The translations under genes were made by a program, and so were the position numbers. The notes beneath the pieces are model-generated. The model searched no databases. It was not told the DNA's origin and saw only the letters and a list, made by a program, of their open reading frames with translations. A stretch of DNA of 8,883 nt from Bacillota bacterium. Lineage in GTDB: Bacteria > Bacillota > Clostridia > Oscillospirales > Oscillospiraceae. Shown in pieces: positions 1-5,371 of the stretch (its first letter is position 1; each line of letters begins with the position of its first letter). The stretch spans positions 1 to 8,883 of the forward strand of contig JAEWML010000111.1 in assembly GCA_023393155.1 (NCBI GenBank), in the 5' to 3' direction.

Positions 1-60
1 GACAAGCTGGAGGATTTGATCCGCCGGGGCAGCCGACTGGACAATTTCACCATTCGATAA
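1..60 (+). CDS. C-terminal end of an upstream gene, possibly DNA polymerase III gamma/tau (dnaX)
   Basis: Frame 1 is open from the first base and ends at TAA 58-60, giving 19 residues that finish in LDNFTIR. The rest of the gene lies outside the window. The fragment is too short to identify by itself. In most Firmicutes the gene directly before ybaB is dnaX, the clamp-loader subunit gene, and a short charged tail of this kind is compatible with a DnaX C-terminus. The dnaX call is therefore inference from gene order only. The reading frame itself is supported by the absence of stops and by a possible hairpin that begins right at the stop codon. Confidence 0.45.
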   Translation, partial: DKLEDLIRRGSRLDNFTIR

Positions 61-88
61 ATGCGGCGCGTGCTTTTTGCCGCGTTTT
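59..88 (+). terminator. Possible weak intrinsic terminator after the upstream gene
   Basis: Bases 59-67 can pair with 79-87 (core GCGGC/GCCGC, then one U-G wobble and three A-U pairs), with an 11-base loop. Only four T's follow. The structure starts at the last bases of the preceding stop codon. It could attenuate transcription between the upstream gene and ybaB, but the stem is short and the T-run poor. Confidence 0.35.
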
Positions 89-91
89 AAA

Positions 92-118
92 GCGGGGCGC
101 TTCCGCGTGGGTCCCCGC
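92..118 (+). other. GC-rich hairpin in the ybaB leader
   Basis: GCGGGG at 92-97 is complementary to CCCCGC at 113-118, a 6-bp GC-only stem with a 15-base loop. No T-run follows, so it is not an intrinsic terminator. It lies about 30 bases before the ybaB ribosome binding site and might affect mRNA folding or stability. No convincing promoter is visible in the 102-base gap, so ybaB is probably transcribed from upstream. Confidence 0.3.
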
Positions 119-162
119 CTGAACAGAACACTTCAAACAAATCTGAAAAGGAGCCTTGCTTT

Positions 163-531
163 ATGAGTTACAGTGCCCGCCGTGGATTTACCAACGGCAG
201 TATGCGCCCCACCGGGGCCGCCCGTCAGCAGGAGATGCAGCAGAAGATTCAGGAGATGCAGGAGGCCATGAACACCGCCCAGAGCGCGGTGGAGGTTCAG
301 GAATTTTCCGCCAGCGTGGGCGGCGGCGCGGTGGAGGCCAAGGTGAACGGAAAAAAGGAAATCCTGTCCGTCAACATCAAGCCCGAGGCCGTGGACCCCG
401 AGGACGTGGAGATGCTTCAGGACCTGATTGTCTCCGCCGTAAACGAGGCGCTGCGTCAGGCGGGAGACGCCATGGAGGCCAGCCTGAACGACATCACCGG
501 CGGCATGGACCTGGGAGGCTTTTCCCTGTAA
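163..531 (+). CDS. ybaB: YbaB/EbfC family nucleoid-associated protein
   Basis: This 122-residue protein belongs to the YbaB/EbfC family, small dimeric DNA-binding proteins that act on the nucleoid. The family layout is clear. A Gln/Met-rich helix (about residues 22-42, QQEMQQKIQEMQEAMNTAQ) is followed by the strand segment with a GGGAVEAKVNGKKEI-type signature (about 53-67). Next comes the NIKPEAVDPEDVEMLQDL region and a Gly-rich tail (GGMDLGGF). It is about 13 residues longer than the E. coli protein, mostly from a basic N-terminal extension. The ATG at 163 is supported by AAGGAG at 148-153, nine bases upstream. Its position after a probable dnaX end matches the conserved dnaX-ybaB-recR order, but recR does not follow here. 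An intrinsic terminator begins 15 bases after the stop. Confidence 0.95.
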   Translation: MSYSARRGFTNGSMRPTGAARQQEMQQKIQEMQEAMNTAQSAVEVQEFSASVGGGAVEAKVNGKKEILSVNIKPEAVDPEDVEMLQDLIVSAVNEALRQAGDAMEASLNDITGGMDLGGFSL

Positions 532-546
532 AACATCGCGTAAAAG

Positions 547-576
547 GTCCGCAGGCTGTGCCTTGCGGGCTTTTTT
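547..576 (+). terminator. Intrinsic terminator after ybaB
   Basis: Bases 547-555 pair with 562-570 (nine pairs including two G-U), closing a 6-base loop. Six T's follow at 571-576 and an A-rich stretch precedes at 542-545. This is a standard rho-independent terminator for ybaB. The ribosome binding site of the next gene begins only seven bases after the T-run. No promoter fits between them, so the downstream gene must be expressed by read-through or from a promoter overlapping ybaB. Confidence 0.8.
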
Positions 577-592
577 GCAAATGGGAGGCATG

Positions 593-2359
593 ATGAAAAA
601 AGCTGTTTTTAAATTACTTTCCGCCGCCCTTTCCCTGTCTCTTCTTTTGGGCGCGGCGGGCTGCGGACAAAGACAGGCGGCTGACCCGGAGGGCCCCGCA
701 AAGCTTGCCTACGTTCCGCTGGACGATCGGCCGGACAATGTGGAGCGGGCAGTGTATCTTGCGGAATCTCTGGACTATGCGCTGCTGCTGCCGGATTCCG
801 CGCTTTACGCCACAAAGCTGGACGGCCAGCCCCTCAACCCCAACGGGGACCAGTCCGGCGACCGGGCCGCGCTGTACGAGTGGGTGCTCCGGCAGGAGGA
901 GGCGGGCTGCGACCGCTACATTCTCTCCTTGGACCAGCTTCTATCCGGCGGTCTGGTCGGCTCCCGGGCCCTTGCGGGGGAAAATCCCGTCACGCTGTCC
1001 GACGGAACGACCCTGACGGAGACGGCGCTGCTGGAGAACCTTCTCTCCGTCCTTTCCGAAGATGAAAACAACCGGGTCTGGCTGCTGGACAGCGTGATGC
1101 GTCTGGCTCCCACGGTGGGATACGGCGGCTTTGGCCTGAACGAATACGCCGCCCTGCGAAATTACGGCGCGGCTGCCAGGCCCCATCTGGCGGGAGACGA
1201 CTTGCGCATCGACCTGATCACGGCGGACTACCGTCTGGGGGCCGACGGCCAGCCGCTGGCGGTCCAGTCGGCGGAGCCACTGCCGGAGGGGGCGCTTTCC
1301 CAGTATCTGGCGGCACGGGAGCGGAAGCTCAATCTGGGCGCGCATCTGCTGGACATTCTGGACGATGAGTCCCACAAAAATTTTAAGGTCTTAATTGGCG
1401 TGGACGACTCGTCTCTGGAGGACAGTATCCAGAAAAACGAGATTGCCTACCTCACCGCGCATCTGCGGGAGGGGGACTGGCTCCTTTCCGGAGTGGACGA
1501 TCTGGCGTTCAAGGCTATTTCCGCCCTGTACCTGCAAGATTGCGGGTGGGAGGGGGCGAAGGCGTCCCTTCGGTACATCGGAGGACTGGAGGCGGAGCCC
1601 GCCTGCGCCTATGACTATCAGCCCCTGAACGTGGTGGTAGATCAGCATTTGGAGTTTTTTAAGCTGGAAAAGCTCTCTGGGACCAGAGGGGCGGATCTGC
1701 AAATTCTGGTGCTCACGGCCCCGGCGGAGCCGGAGCGCACCGGGGACTACGCATGGGCGCTGAAAAACGCACTTGCGGAAAACCGAAAAAACAAGCTCCC
1801 CACCATTTTGATCGACGCGTCCAACGACGCTTACGGTACCGTAATTCACGACGCACTGACCCGGCAGGCGGAGCTGAGCTCTTTGTTGGCCTACGCCGGA
1901 TTTCTGGACATGGCCATTGTCACCGGCACCGCTTTGTCCCACGGGGTGGCGCGGTATGCCTGGCTGACCCACTCCCCCGCCCCGGAGACAAACGACGCGG
2001 CCAACACCGCCTTTGTCAAGGCCCTGTCCGACGGGGTGATCAAAGACTTTGCTTTCCGCAACACCGTGCGCAACGACCTTTACGCCTATGTCCGGGAGGA
2101 GCTTAAAGGAAGCCCAGACAATTTCTACCGCCCCGAAATTGACCGGGCCGCTGTGCTGTCTCGGCTGGAAGCGGATATGGAAGCCTCAGCCGCGCCGGTG
2201 CTTGCCAATTTCAGCGGCGGGAAAATTATCACAAGCCTGTCCCCGTGGGCGGAAGAGGAATGCGGCACACTGACGGTTTCGGGCTACCGTTTTCCCTGGA
2301 ACCGGGTATTTGAAATCGGCATGGATATCGACCGGGAGACAGCCGCACCTCAGACCTGA
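593..2359 (+). CDS. DUF4127 family lipoprotein of unknown function
   Basis: A 588-residue exported lipoprotein. The N-terminus is a signal peptide: KK at residues 2-3, a hydrophobic run 4-20, then GAAGC with Cys24 as the likely lipidated residue. The lipobox is slightly atypical, with Ala at -3. Three segments match what I know of DUF4127: VPLDDRPDN (41-49), LSLDQLLSGGLVGSR (111-125) and FPWNRVFEI near the end (567-575). The family has no established function. A middle segment with GVDDSS and KNE (269-283) fits the family's second acidic block, whereas the LLAYAGFLDMAIVTGTALSHG region (431-451) looks divergent. The frame is open further upstream, but ATG 593 is preferred because GGGAGG (583-588) precedes it and the signal peptide starts there. 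It is flanked by terminators on both sides and so is probably its own unit or a read-through gene of ybaB. Confidence 0.85.
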   Translation: MKKAVFKLLSAALSLSLLLGAAGCGQRQAADPEGPAKLAYVPLDDRPDNVERAVYLAESLDYALLLPDSALYATKLDGQPLNPNGDQSGDRAALYEWVLRQEEAGCDRYILSLDQLLSGGLVGSRALAGENPVTLSDGTTLTETALLENLLSVLSEDENNRVWLLDSVMRLAPTVGYGGFGLNEYAALRNYGAAARPHLAGDDLRIDLITADYRLGADGQPLAVQSAEPLPEGALSQYLAARERKLNLGAHLLDILDDESHKNFKVLIGVDDSSLEDSIQKNEIAYLTAHLREGDWLLSGVDDLAFKAISALYLQDCGWEGAKASLRYIGGLEAEPACAYDYQPLNVVVDQHLEFFKLEKLSGTRGADLQILVLTAPAEPERTGDYAWALKNALAENRKNKLPTILIDASNDAYGTVIHDALTRQAELSSLLAYAGFLDMAIVTGTALSHGVARYAWLTHSPAPETNDAANTAFVKALSDGVIKDFAFRNTVRNDLYAYVREELKGSPDNFYRPEIDRAAVLSRLEADMEASAAPVLANFSGGKIITSLSPWAEEECGTLTVSGYRFPWNRVFEIGMDIDRETAAPQT

Positions 2360-2364
2360 ACGAA

Positions 2365-2397
2365 CGGAGCGCCGTGGGAAAATCCCACGGCGCTCCG
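2365..2397. terminator. Perfect 15-bp terminator hairpin between convergent genes
   Basis: Bases 2365-2379 are exactly complementary to 2383-2397, with a 3-base AAA loop, followed on the plus strand by CTTCTTTTC. It begins five bases after the DUF4127 stop. It also lies 40 bases beyond the stop of the convergent minus-strand gene. The T-rich tail favours termination in the plus direction. In the minus direction the tail is poor in T, though the strong stem could still stop transcription. Confidence 0.85.
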
Positions 2398-2437
2398 CTT
2401 CTTTTCATTTATACAGCCCTGCGTGTGCCTAATCGGC

Positions 2438-3199
2438 TTACAGTTCCTTGACGGTGTAGTACACCGCCAGAATAAAAACTACAATACCCAGCACCCAAAT
2501 GGCATAGTAGGCGACGGCGGTGCTGAACAGAGACAGCACCACGGCCGCGGCGGAAAGCCCGCAGGAAACCATCAAAACCGTGCCGTCGGTTTCCTTGGGC
2601 AGAATCCGAAGCGCGCCAAGCATTCCGTCCGTCCGCTCCAGCCTCCGCGCCGCCATAAACGCGGCGGCCAGCAAAATAAGATAGACACAGGCTCCCGCGA
2701 TTACAAGGATTCTCCACTGCTGGCTGCCAATCCCATGGCGGCAGACCCAAGTGGCAAACAGGCCCGTTCCCAGAATCGTCATGGCGAAAAAGCACTCCCG
2801 CGCGTACAGGCACCAAAGCACCCCCAGCAGCATGGCAGCCGCGGTCAGCACGGTGAGCATGGTCACGCCGGTGGGATACACCGCTCTGATCATCCAGTTA
2901 CCGGCGGAGAGGAACAGGCCCGCAAAAACCGCCGTCCAGGCCACCGTCTGCTTCCAGCCCCGCTCTTTTCTCCAAAGCACGGCCAAGGCCACGCCCAGCG
3001 CCAGCAGCGCCGCGCCGATTCCCATCAGGATGGGCATGGCGGCGTCCCAGCTCAGCATCTGATCTATATTGCCATTGACATAGTATTTCCGCACCATCAG
3101 CAGATAAATTTCCGCCAGACAGCCTCCGATAAAAAATTTAAGCGCACCGTTGAGGGGCGCGTTGTTCCGCTTCAGTTCTTCCCTGTCCCTTTTTTGCAT
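2438..3199 (-). CDS. Polytopic membrane protein of unknown function (about 8 TM segments)
   Basis: A 253-residue protein that I do not recognise. The N-terminus is short and charged (MQKRDREELKRNN), and hydrophobic stretches follow at about 19-36, 53-76, 85-103, 112-132, 135-153, 163-183, 206-227 and 228-250. This suggests eight membrane helices with short loops and a longer basic loop around 184-205. I see no catalytic motif or soluble domain. The frame is open to 3253, but ATG at 3199-3197 is chosen because GGAGG lies nine bases before it (plus-strand 3209-3213). A good promoter is found about 60 bases further up. The gene is divergent from the apbE operon and convergent with the DUF4127 gene, so it seems to be monocistronic. 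It could be an accessory to either neighbour, but nothing in the sequence shows this. Confidence 0.8.
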   Translation of the reverse strand: MQKRDREELKRNNAPLNGALKFFIGGCLAEIYLLMVRKYYVNGNIDQMLSWDAAMPILMGIGAALLALGVALAVLWRKERGWKQTVAWTAVFAGLFLSAGNWMIRAVYPTGVTMLTVLTAAAMLLGVLWCLYARECFFAMTILGTGLFATWVCRHGIGSQQWRILVIAGACVYLILLAAAFMAARRLERTDGMLGALRILPKETDGTVLMVSCGLSAAAVVLSLFSTAVAYYAIWVLGIVVFILAVYYTVKEL

Positions 3200-3261
3200 A
3201 TATCGCAACCTCCATGGGTTTTCAAAATTATCTCGAGAGAAATGCCCACGCATACCGTGTT

Positions 3262-3290
3262 ATTCTAGCAGATTGTTCATCTCTTTGCAA
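3262..3290 (-). promoter_or_regulatory. Promoter for the minus-strand membrane protein gene
   Basis: Read on the minus strand there is TTGCAA (plus 3285-3290), a 17-base spacer, and TAGAAT (plus 3262-3267) preceded by TGC, giving an extended -10 element. The predicted start of transcription is near 3255, leaving a leader of roughly 55 bases before the start codon at 3199. Confidence 0.65.
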
Positions 3291-3311
3291 GGGCTTTGGT
3301 GAAAAAAGCGA

Positions 3312-3329
3312 CGGGGGCCGGCTTCCCCG
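3312..3329. promoter_or_regulatory. GC-rich dyad between the two divergent promoters
   Basis: CGGGG (3312-3316) and CCCCG (3325-3329) form an inverted repeat around the self-complementary GCCGGC (3317-3322). It ends one base before the -35 element of the apbE promoter, a position where a repressor or activator could sit. It may equally be chance in GC-rich DNA. Confidence 0.25.
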
Positions 3330-3330
3330 C

Positions 3331-3359
3331 TTGTTTGACCGGCAAAACCGTGCTATACT
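3331..3359 (+). promoter_or_regulatory. Promoter of the apbE operon
   Basis: TTGTTT (3331-3336), a 17-base spacer and TATACT (3354-3359) preceded by TGC make an extended -10 sigma-70/SigA type promoter. Transcription would start near 3366, about 50 bases before the apbE ATG. No other convincing promoter is seen within the next five kilobases, so this is the best candidate to drive all six genes. Confidence 0.65.
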
Positions 3360-3415
3360 GATAGTTCCCAAAGCTTCGGATTTTTGTCAAACTTTTAAAG
3401 CGAGGAAGACGACAC

Positions 3416-4477
3416 ATGAGACGTTTGCTTGCCGCCGCGCTGTGCGCGGCGCTGATAGGCAGCCTTTCCGCCTGTACGCAGGAGGACGGCGCCTCCGCCG
3501 AATTTTATGCCATGGACACCAATATGTCCGTCGCCGTCCACGACGGCGACGCCCAAAGCGCCGTGAGCGTGGTGCGCGATGAGCTGTACAGTCTGGACCT
3601 GCGCCTTTCCCGCACGCGCATGGACAGCGCCATTTCCCGGCTGAATGCCGGGGCCGGCATGCCTGCGGAGGACACGGACATCTCGCAGCTGATCACCGCC
3701 GCAATTGAATACAGCAACGCCACCGGCGGCGCGTTTGACATCACCGTGGCCCCGCTGGTTTCCGCCTGGGGCTTTACCACGGACCACTATCAGATCCCTA
3801 AGCAAACGGAGCTGGACCGCCTGCTGCCCCATGTGGGAAGCAGCCACATTCTCTTTGGCCAGGGGGGCGCGATCACCTTGGACGCGGGGACGAAGATTGA
3901 CCTTGGCGGCATTGCCAAGGGGTATGCCTCCGACCTGTGCGAGCAGATTTTATCCGAAAACGGCGTGATGAGCGCCATGGTCTCCCTGGGGGGCAACATA
4001 TACGTCCGGGGCAGCAAGCCGGACGGGACTGCATGGCGGGTGGGCGTACAAGACCCCAAAAACTCCGCCGGCTTTGCGGGTGTTCTCTCGCTGACGGACG
4101 CTTACGCCGTCACCTCTGGCGGCTATCAGCGGTATTTTGAGGAAAACGGCAAACGCTATCACCACATTCTGGACCCCGCCACGGGCTATCCCGCCGAAAG
4201 CGGCCTCACCTCCGTCACCGTGGTGGCCCCCGCAAACGGAGACAAATACGGCAATGGGCCCGGCCACGGCACTATGTGCGACGCATTTTCCACCGCCCTG
4301 TTCGTGATGGGCGAGGAAAAAGCAGTGGCGCTCTGGCGCTCCGGGGCCTATGATTTTCAGCTTGTGCTGGTGACGGAGGACGGCCGGGTTCTTGTGACCG
4401 ACGGCCTTGCGGACAAATTTCAGCAGGAGGACGGCAGCGGCTATGCCTATGAGACAATCTCCGGAAATCCGGCCTAA
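3416..4477 (+). CDS. apbE: FAD:protein FMN transferase (ApbE), lipoprotein
   Basis: ApbE uses FAD and Mg2+ to attach FMN covalently to a Thr or Ser of exported or membrane redox proteins such as RnfG/NqrC-type FMN-binding domains. This 353-residue protein has a lipoprotein signal (RR at 2-3, hydrophobic 4-19, LSAC with Cys20), placing it on the outer face of the membrane. Family motifs are present: FYAMDTNMSV near the start (30-39), FDITVAPLVSAWGF (107-120), DLGGIAKGYASD (162-173), HHILDPATGYPA (249-260) and CDAFSTALFVMG (288-299), the last holding metal-binding residues of the family. About ten extra residues rich in Gly (around 274-286) seem to precede that last motif. GAGGAA at 3402-3407 supports the ATG. 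It heads a six-gene operon and overlaps the next gene by 35 bases. No FMN-binding target domain is encoded in this window. Confidence 0.95.
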   Translation: MRRLLAAALCAALIGSLSACTQEDGASAEFYAMDTNMSVAVHDGDAQSAVSVVRDELYSLDLRLSRTRMDSAISRLNAGAGMPAEDTDISQLITAAIEYSNATGGAFDITVAPLVSAWGFTTDHYQIPKQTELDRLLPHVGSSHILFGQGGAITLDAGTKIDLGGIAKGYASDLCEQILSENGVMSAMVSLGGNIYVRGSKPDGTAWRVGVQDPKNSAGFAGVLSLTDAYAVTSGGYQRYFEENGKRYHHILDPATGYPAESGLTSVTVVAPANGDKYGNGPGHGTMCDAFSTALFVMGEEKAVALWRSGAYDFQLVLVTEDGRVLVTDGLADKFQQEDGSGYAYETISGNPA

Positions 4478-4847
4478 GCCCGCCGACGCGCTGGTGGCGC
4501 TGGCGGTGATTCTGCTGGCCGCCGCGCTGGCGCTGGGCGTCTGGGGCCACGGGGCGGGCAGCGGGCTTTCCGCCGTCATCTCCGTGGACGGACGGGTGAC
4601 GGACACGGTGAACCTCTCCCTTCTTACCGGGCCGGAGGTACGGGAGCTGAGCGCAAACGGCTATACCCTCCGTCTCCGCCTGTCTCCCGATGGGGCGGAG
4701 GTGCTGGAAGCCGACTGCCCCAATCAGGTGTGCGTCCATACCGGGGCAATCCACCGGGCGGGGCAGAGCGTGGTGTGCCTCCCTGCGCGGATTTCGGTTA
4801 TGCTGGCGGGAACCACGGATGACGGCGTGGACGCCGTGGTGGGGTGA
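4443..4847 (+). CDS. Membrane-anchored NusG domain II protein (EetA-like)
   Basis: A 134-residue protein with a short N-terminus, one membrane segment (about 14-34) and an extracytoplasmic domain. The domain carries the NusG_II pattern: SAVISVDGRV (43-52), ADCPNQVCVHTGAI (91-103) and SVVCLPARI (109-117). The cysteines C92, C97 and C112 are the notable conserved residues. Despite the name, this is not the transcription factor NusG. To my knowledge EetA of Gram-positive flavin-based extracellular electron transfer loci is annotated as this family, next to a Gx transporter protein (EetB) and ApbE/FmnB, which is the arrangement here. A role in moving electrons from membrane quinols to exported flavins is inference. 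ATG 4443 lies 12 bases after AGGAGG (4425-4430); ATG 4449 is an alternative. It overlaps the 3' end of apbE, suggesting translational coupling. Confidence 0.85.
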   Translation: MPMRQSPEIRPKPADALVALAVILLAAALALGVWGHGAGSGLSAVISVDGRVTDTVNLSLLTGPEVRELSANGYTLRLRLSPDGAEVLEADCPNQVCVHTGAIHRAGQSVVCLPARISVMLAGTTDDGVDAVVG

Positions 4848-4851
4848 TGAA

Positions 4852-5367
4852 ATGAAGCTGACAACGAGACAACTGACGCTGTGCGCCGTGCTTACCGCGC
4901 TGGCGCTGGCGCTGAGCTACGCGGAAAATCTCCTTCCCCTGTCCCTTGCCATTCCCCTTCCGGGGGTGAAGCTGGGACTTGCAAATATCGTCACCGTCTT
5001 CGCGCTGTACGCGCTGGGGGCGGGGCAGGCGCTTTTAATTCTCATTGCCCGGTGCACGCTGGGGGCGCTGTTCGCCGGAAATGTGAACGCACTGCTGTTC
5101 TCCCTGCTGGGCGGGCTGTGCGCCATGGGAGCAATGGCCCTGCTGTCCCGGTTCCGGCCACTGTCGGTATACGGCGTATCCGTGGGCGGCGCGGCGGCCC
5201 ACAACTGCGGCCAGGTGGCGGCGGCGATTTTGACGCTGGGCAACGCGGCTCCCCTCTATTATCTTCCCCTTCTGCTGGGGGTATCCCTGTTTACCGGGGC
5301 TTTGACGGGCTTTGCGGCGGGACTTTTGTTCCGGGCGCTGGAGCACACCTCTTTAATGAAAGCGTGA
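4852..5367 (+). CDS. Gx transporter family / heptaprenyl diphosphate synthase component I-like membrane protein (EetB-like)
   Basis: A 171-residue, highly hydrophobic protein matching the Gx transporter family, which databases often call heptaprenyl diphosphate synthase component I. It resembles substrate-binding S components of ECF transporters. Recognisable features are the N-terminal LTLCAVLTALALALSYAENLLP, the PGVKLGLANIVTVFALY segment, the FAGNVNALLFSLLGG segment and a GGAAAHNCGQVAAA segment, with about five or six membrane helices. In Gram-positive electron-transfer loci the homologue EetB sits beside EetA. A transporter role or a role in prenyl-quinone metabolism are alternatives, and I see no prenyltransferase DDxxD motif. 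The frame is open upstream, but ATG 4852 fits the family start and lies four bases after the preceding stop, with GGGGTG just before. The next gene starts four bases after its stop. Confidence 0.85.
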   Translation: MKLTTRQLTLCAVLTALALALSYAENLLPLSLAIPLPGVKLGLANIVTVFALYALGAGQALLILIARCTLGALFAGNVNALLFSLLGGLCAMGAMALLSRFRPLSVYGVSVGGAAAHNCGQVAAAILTLGNAAPLYYLPLLLGVSLFTGALTGFAAGLLFRALEHTSLMKA

Positions 5368-5371
5368 GCGT

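Noticed and set aside
1001..1018. DGTTLT (residues 137-142 of the DUF4127 lipoprotein) as a possible FMN attachment site for ApbE
   Set aside because: It resembles the Ser/Asp-Gly-Ala-Thr-x-Thr acceptor motif only loosely: Ala is replaced by Thr and no FMN-binding domain surrounds it. Most likely chance.
2423..3268. Plus-strand open frame (281 codons) opposite the membrane protein gene
   Set aside because: The product is rich in His, Gln and Arg without domains. The minus strand has a ribosome site, promoter and clear membrane helices.
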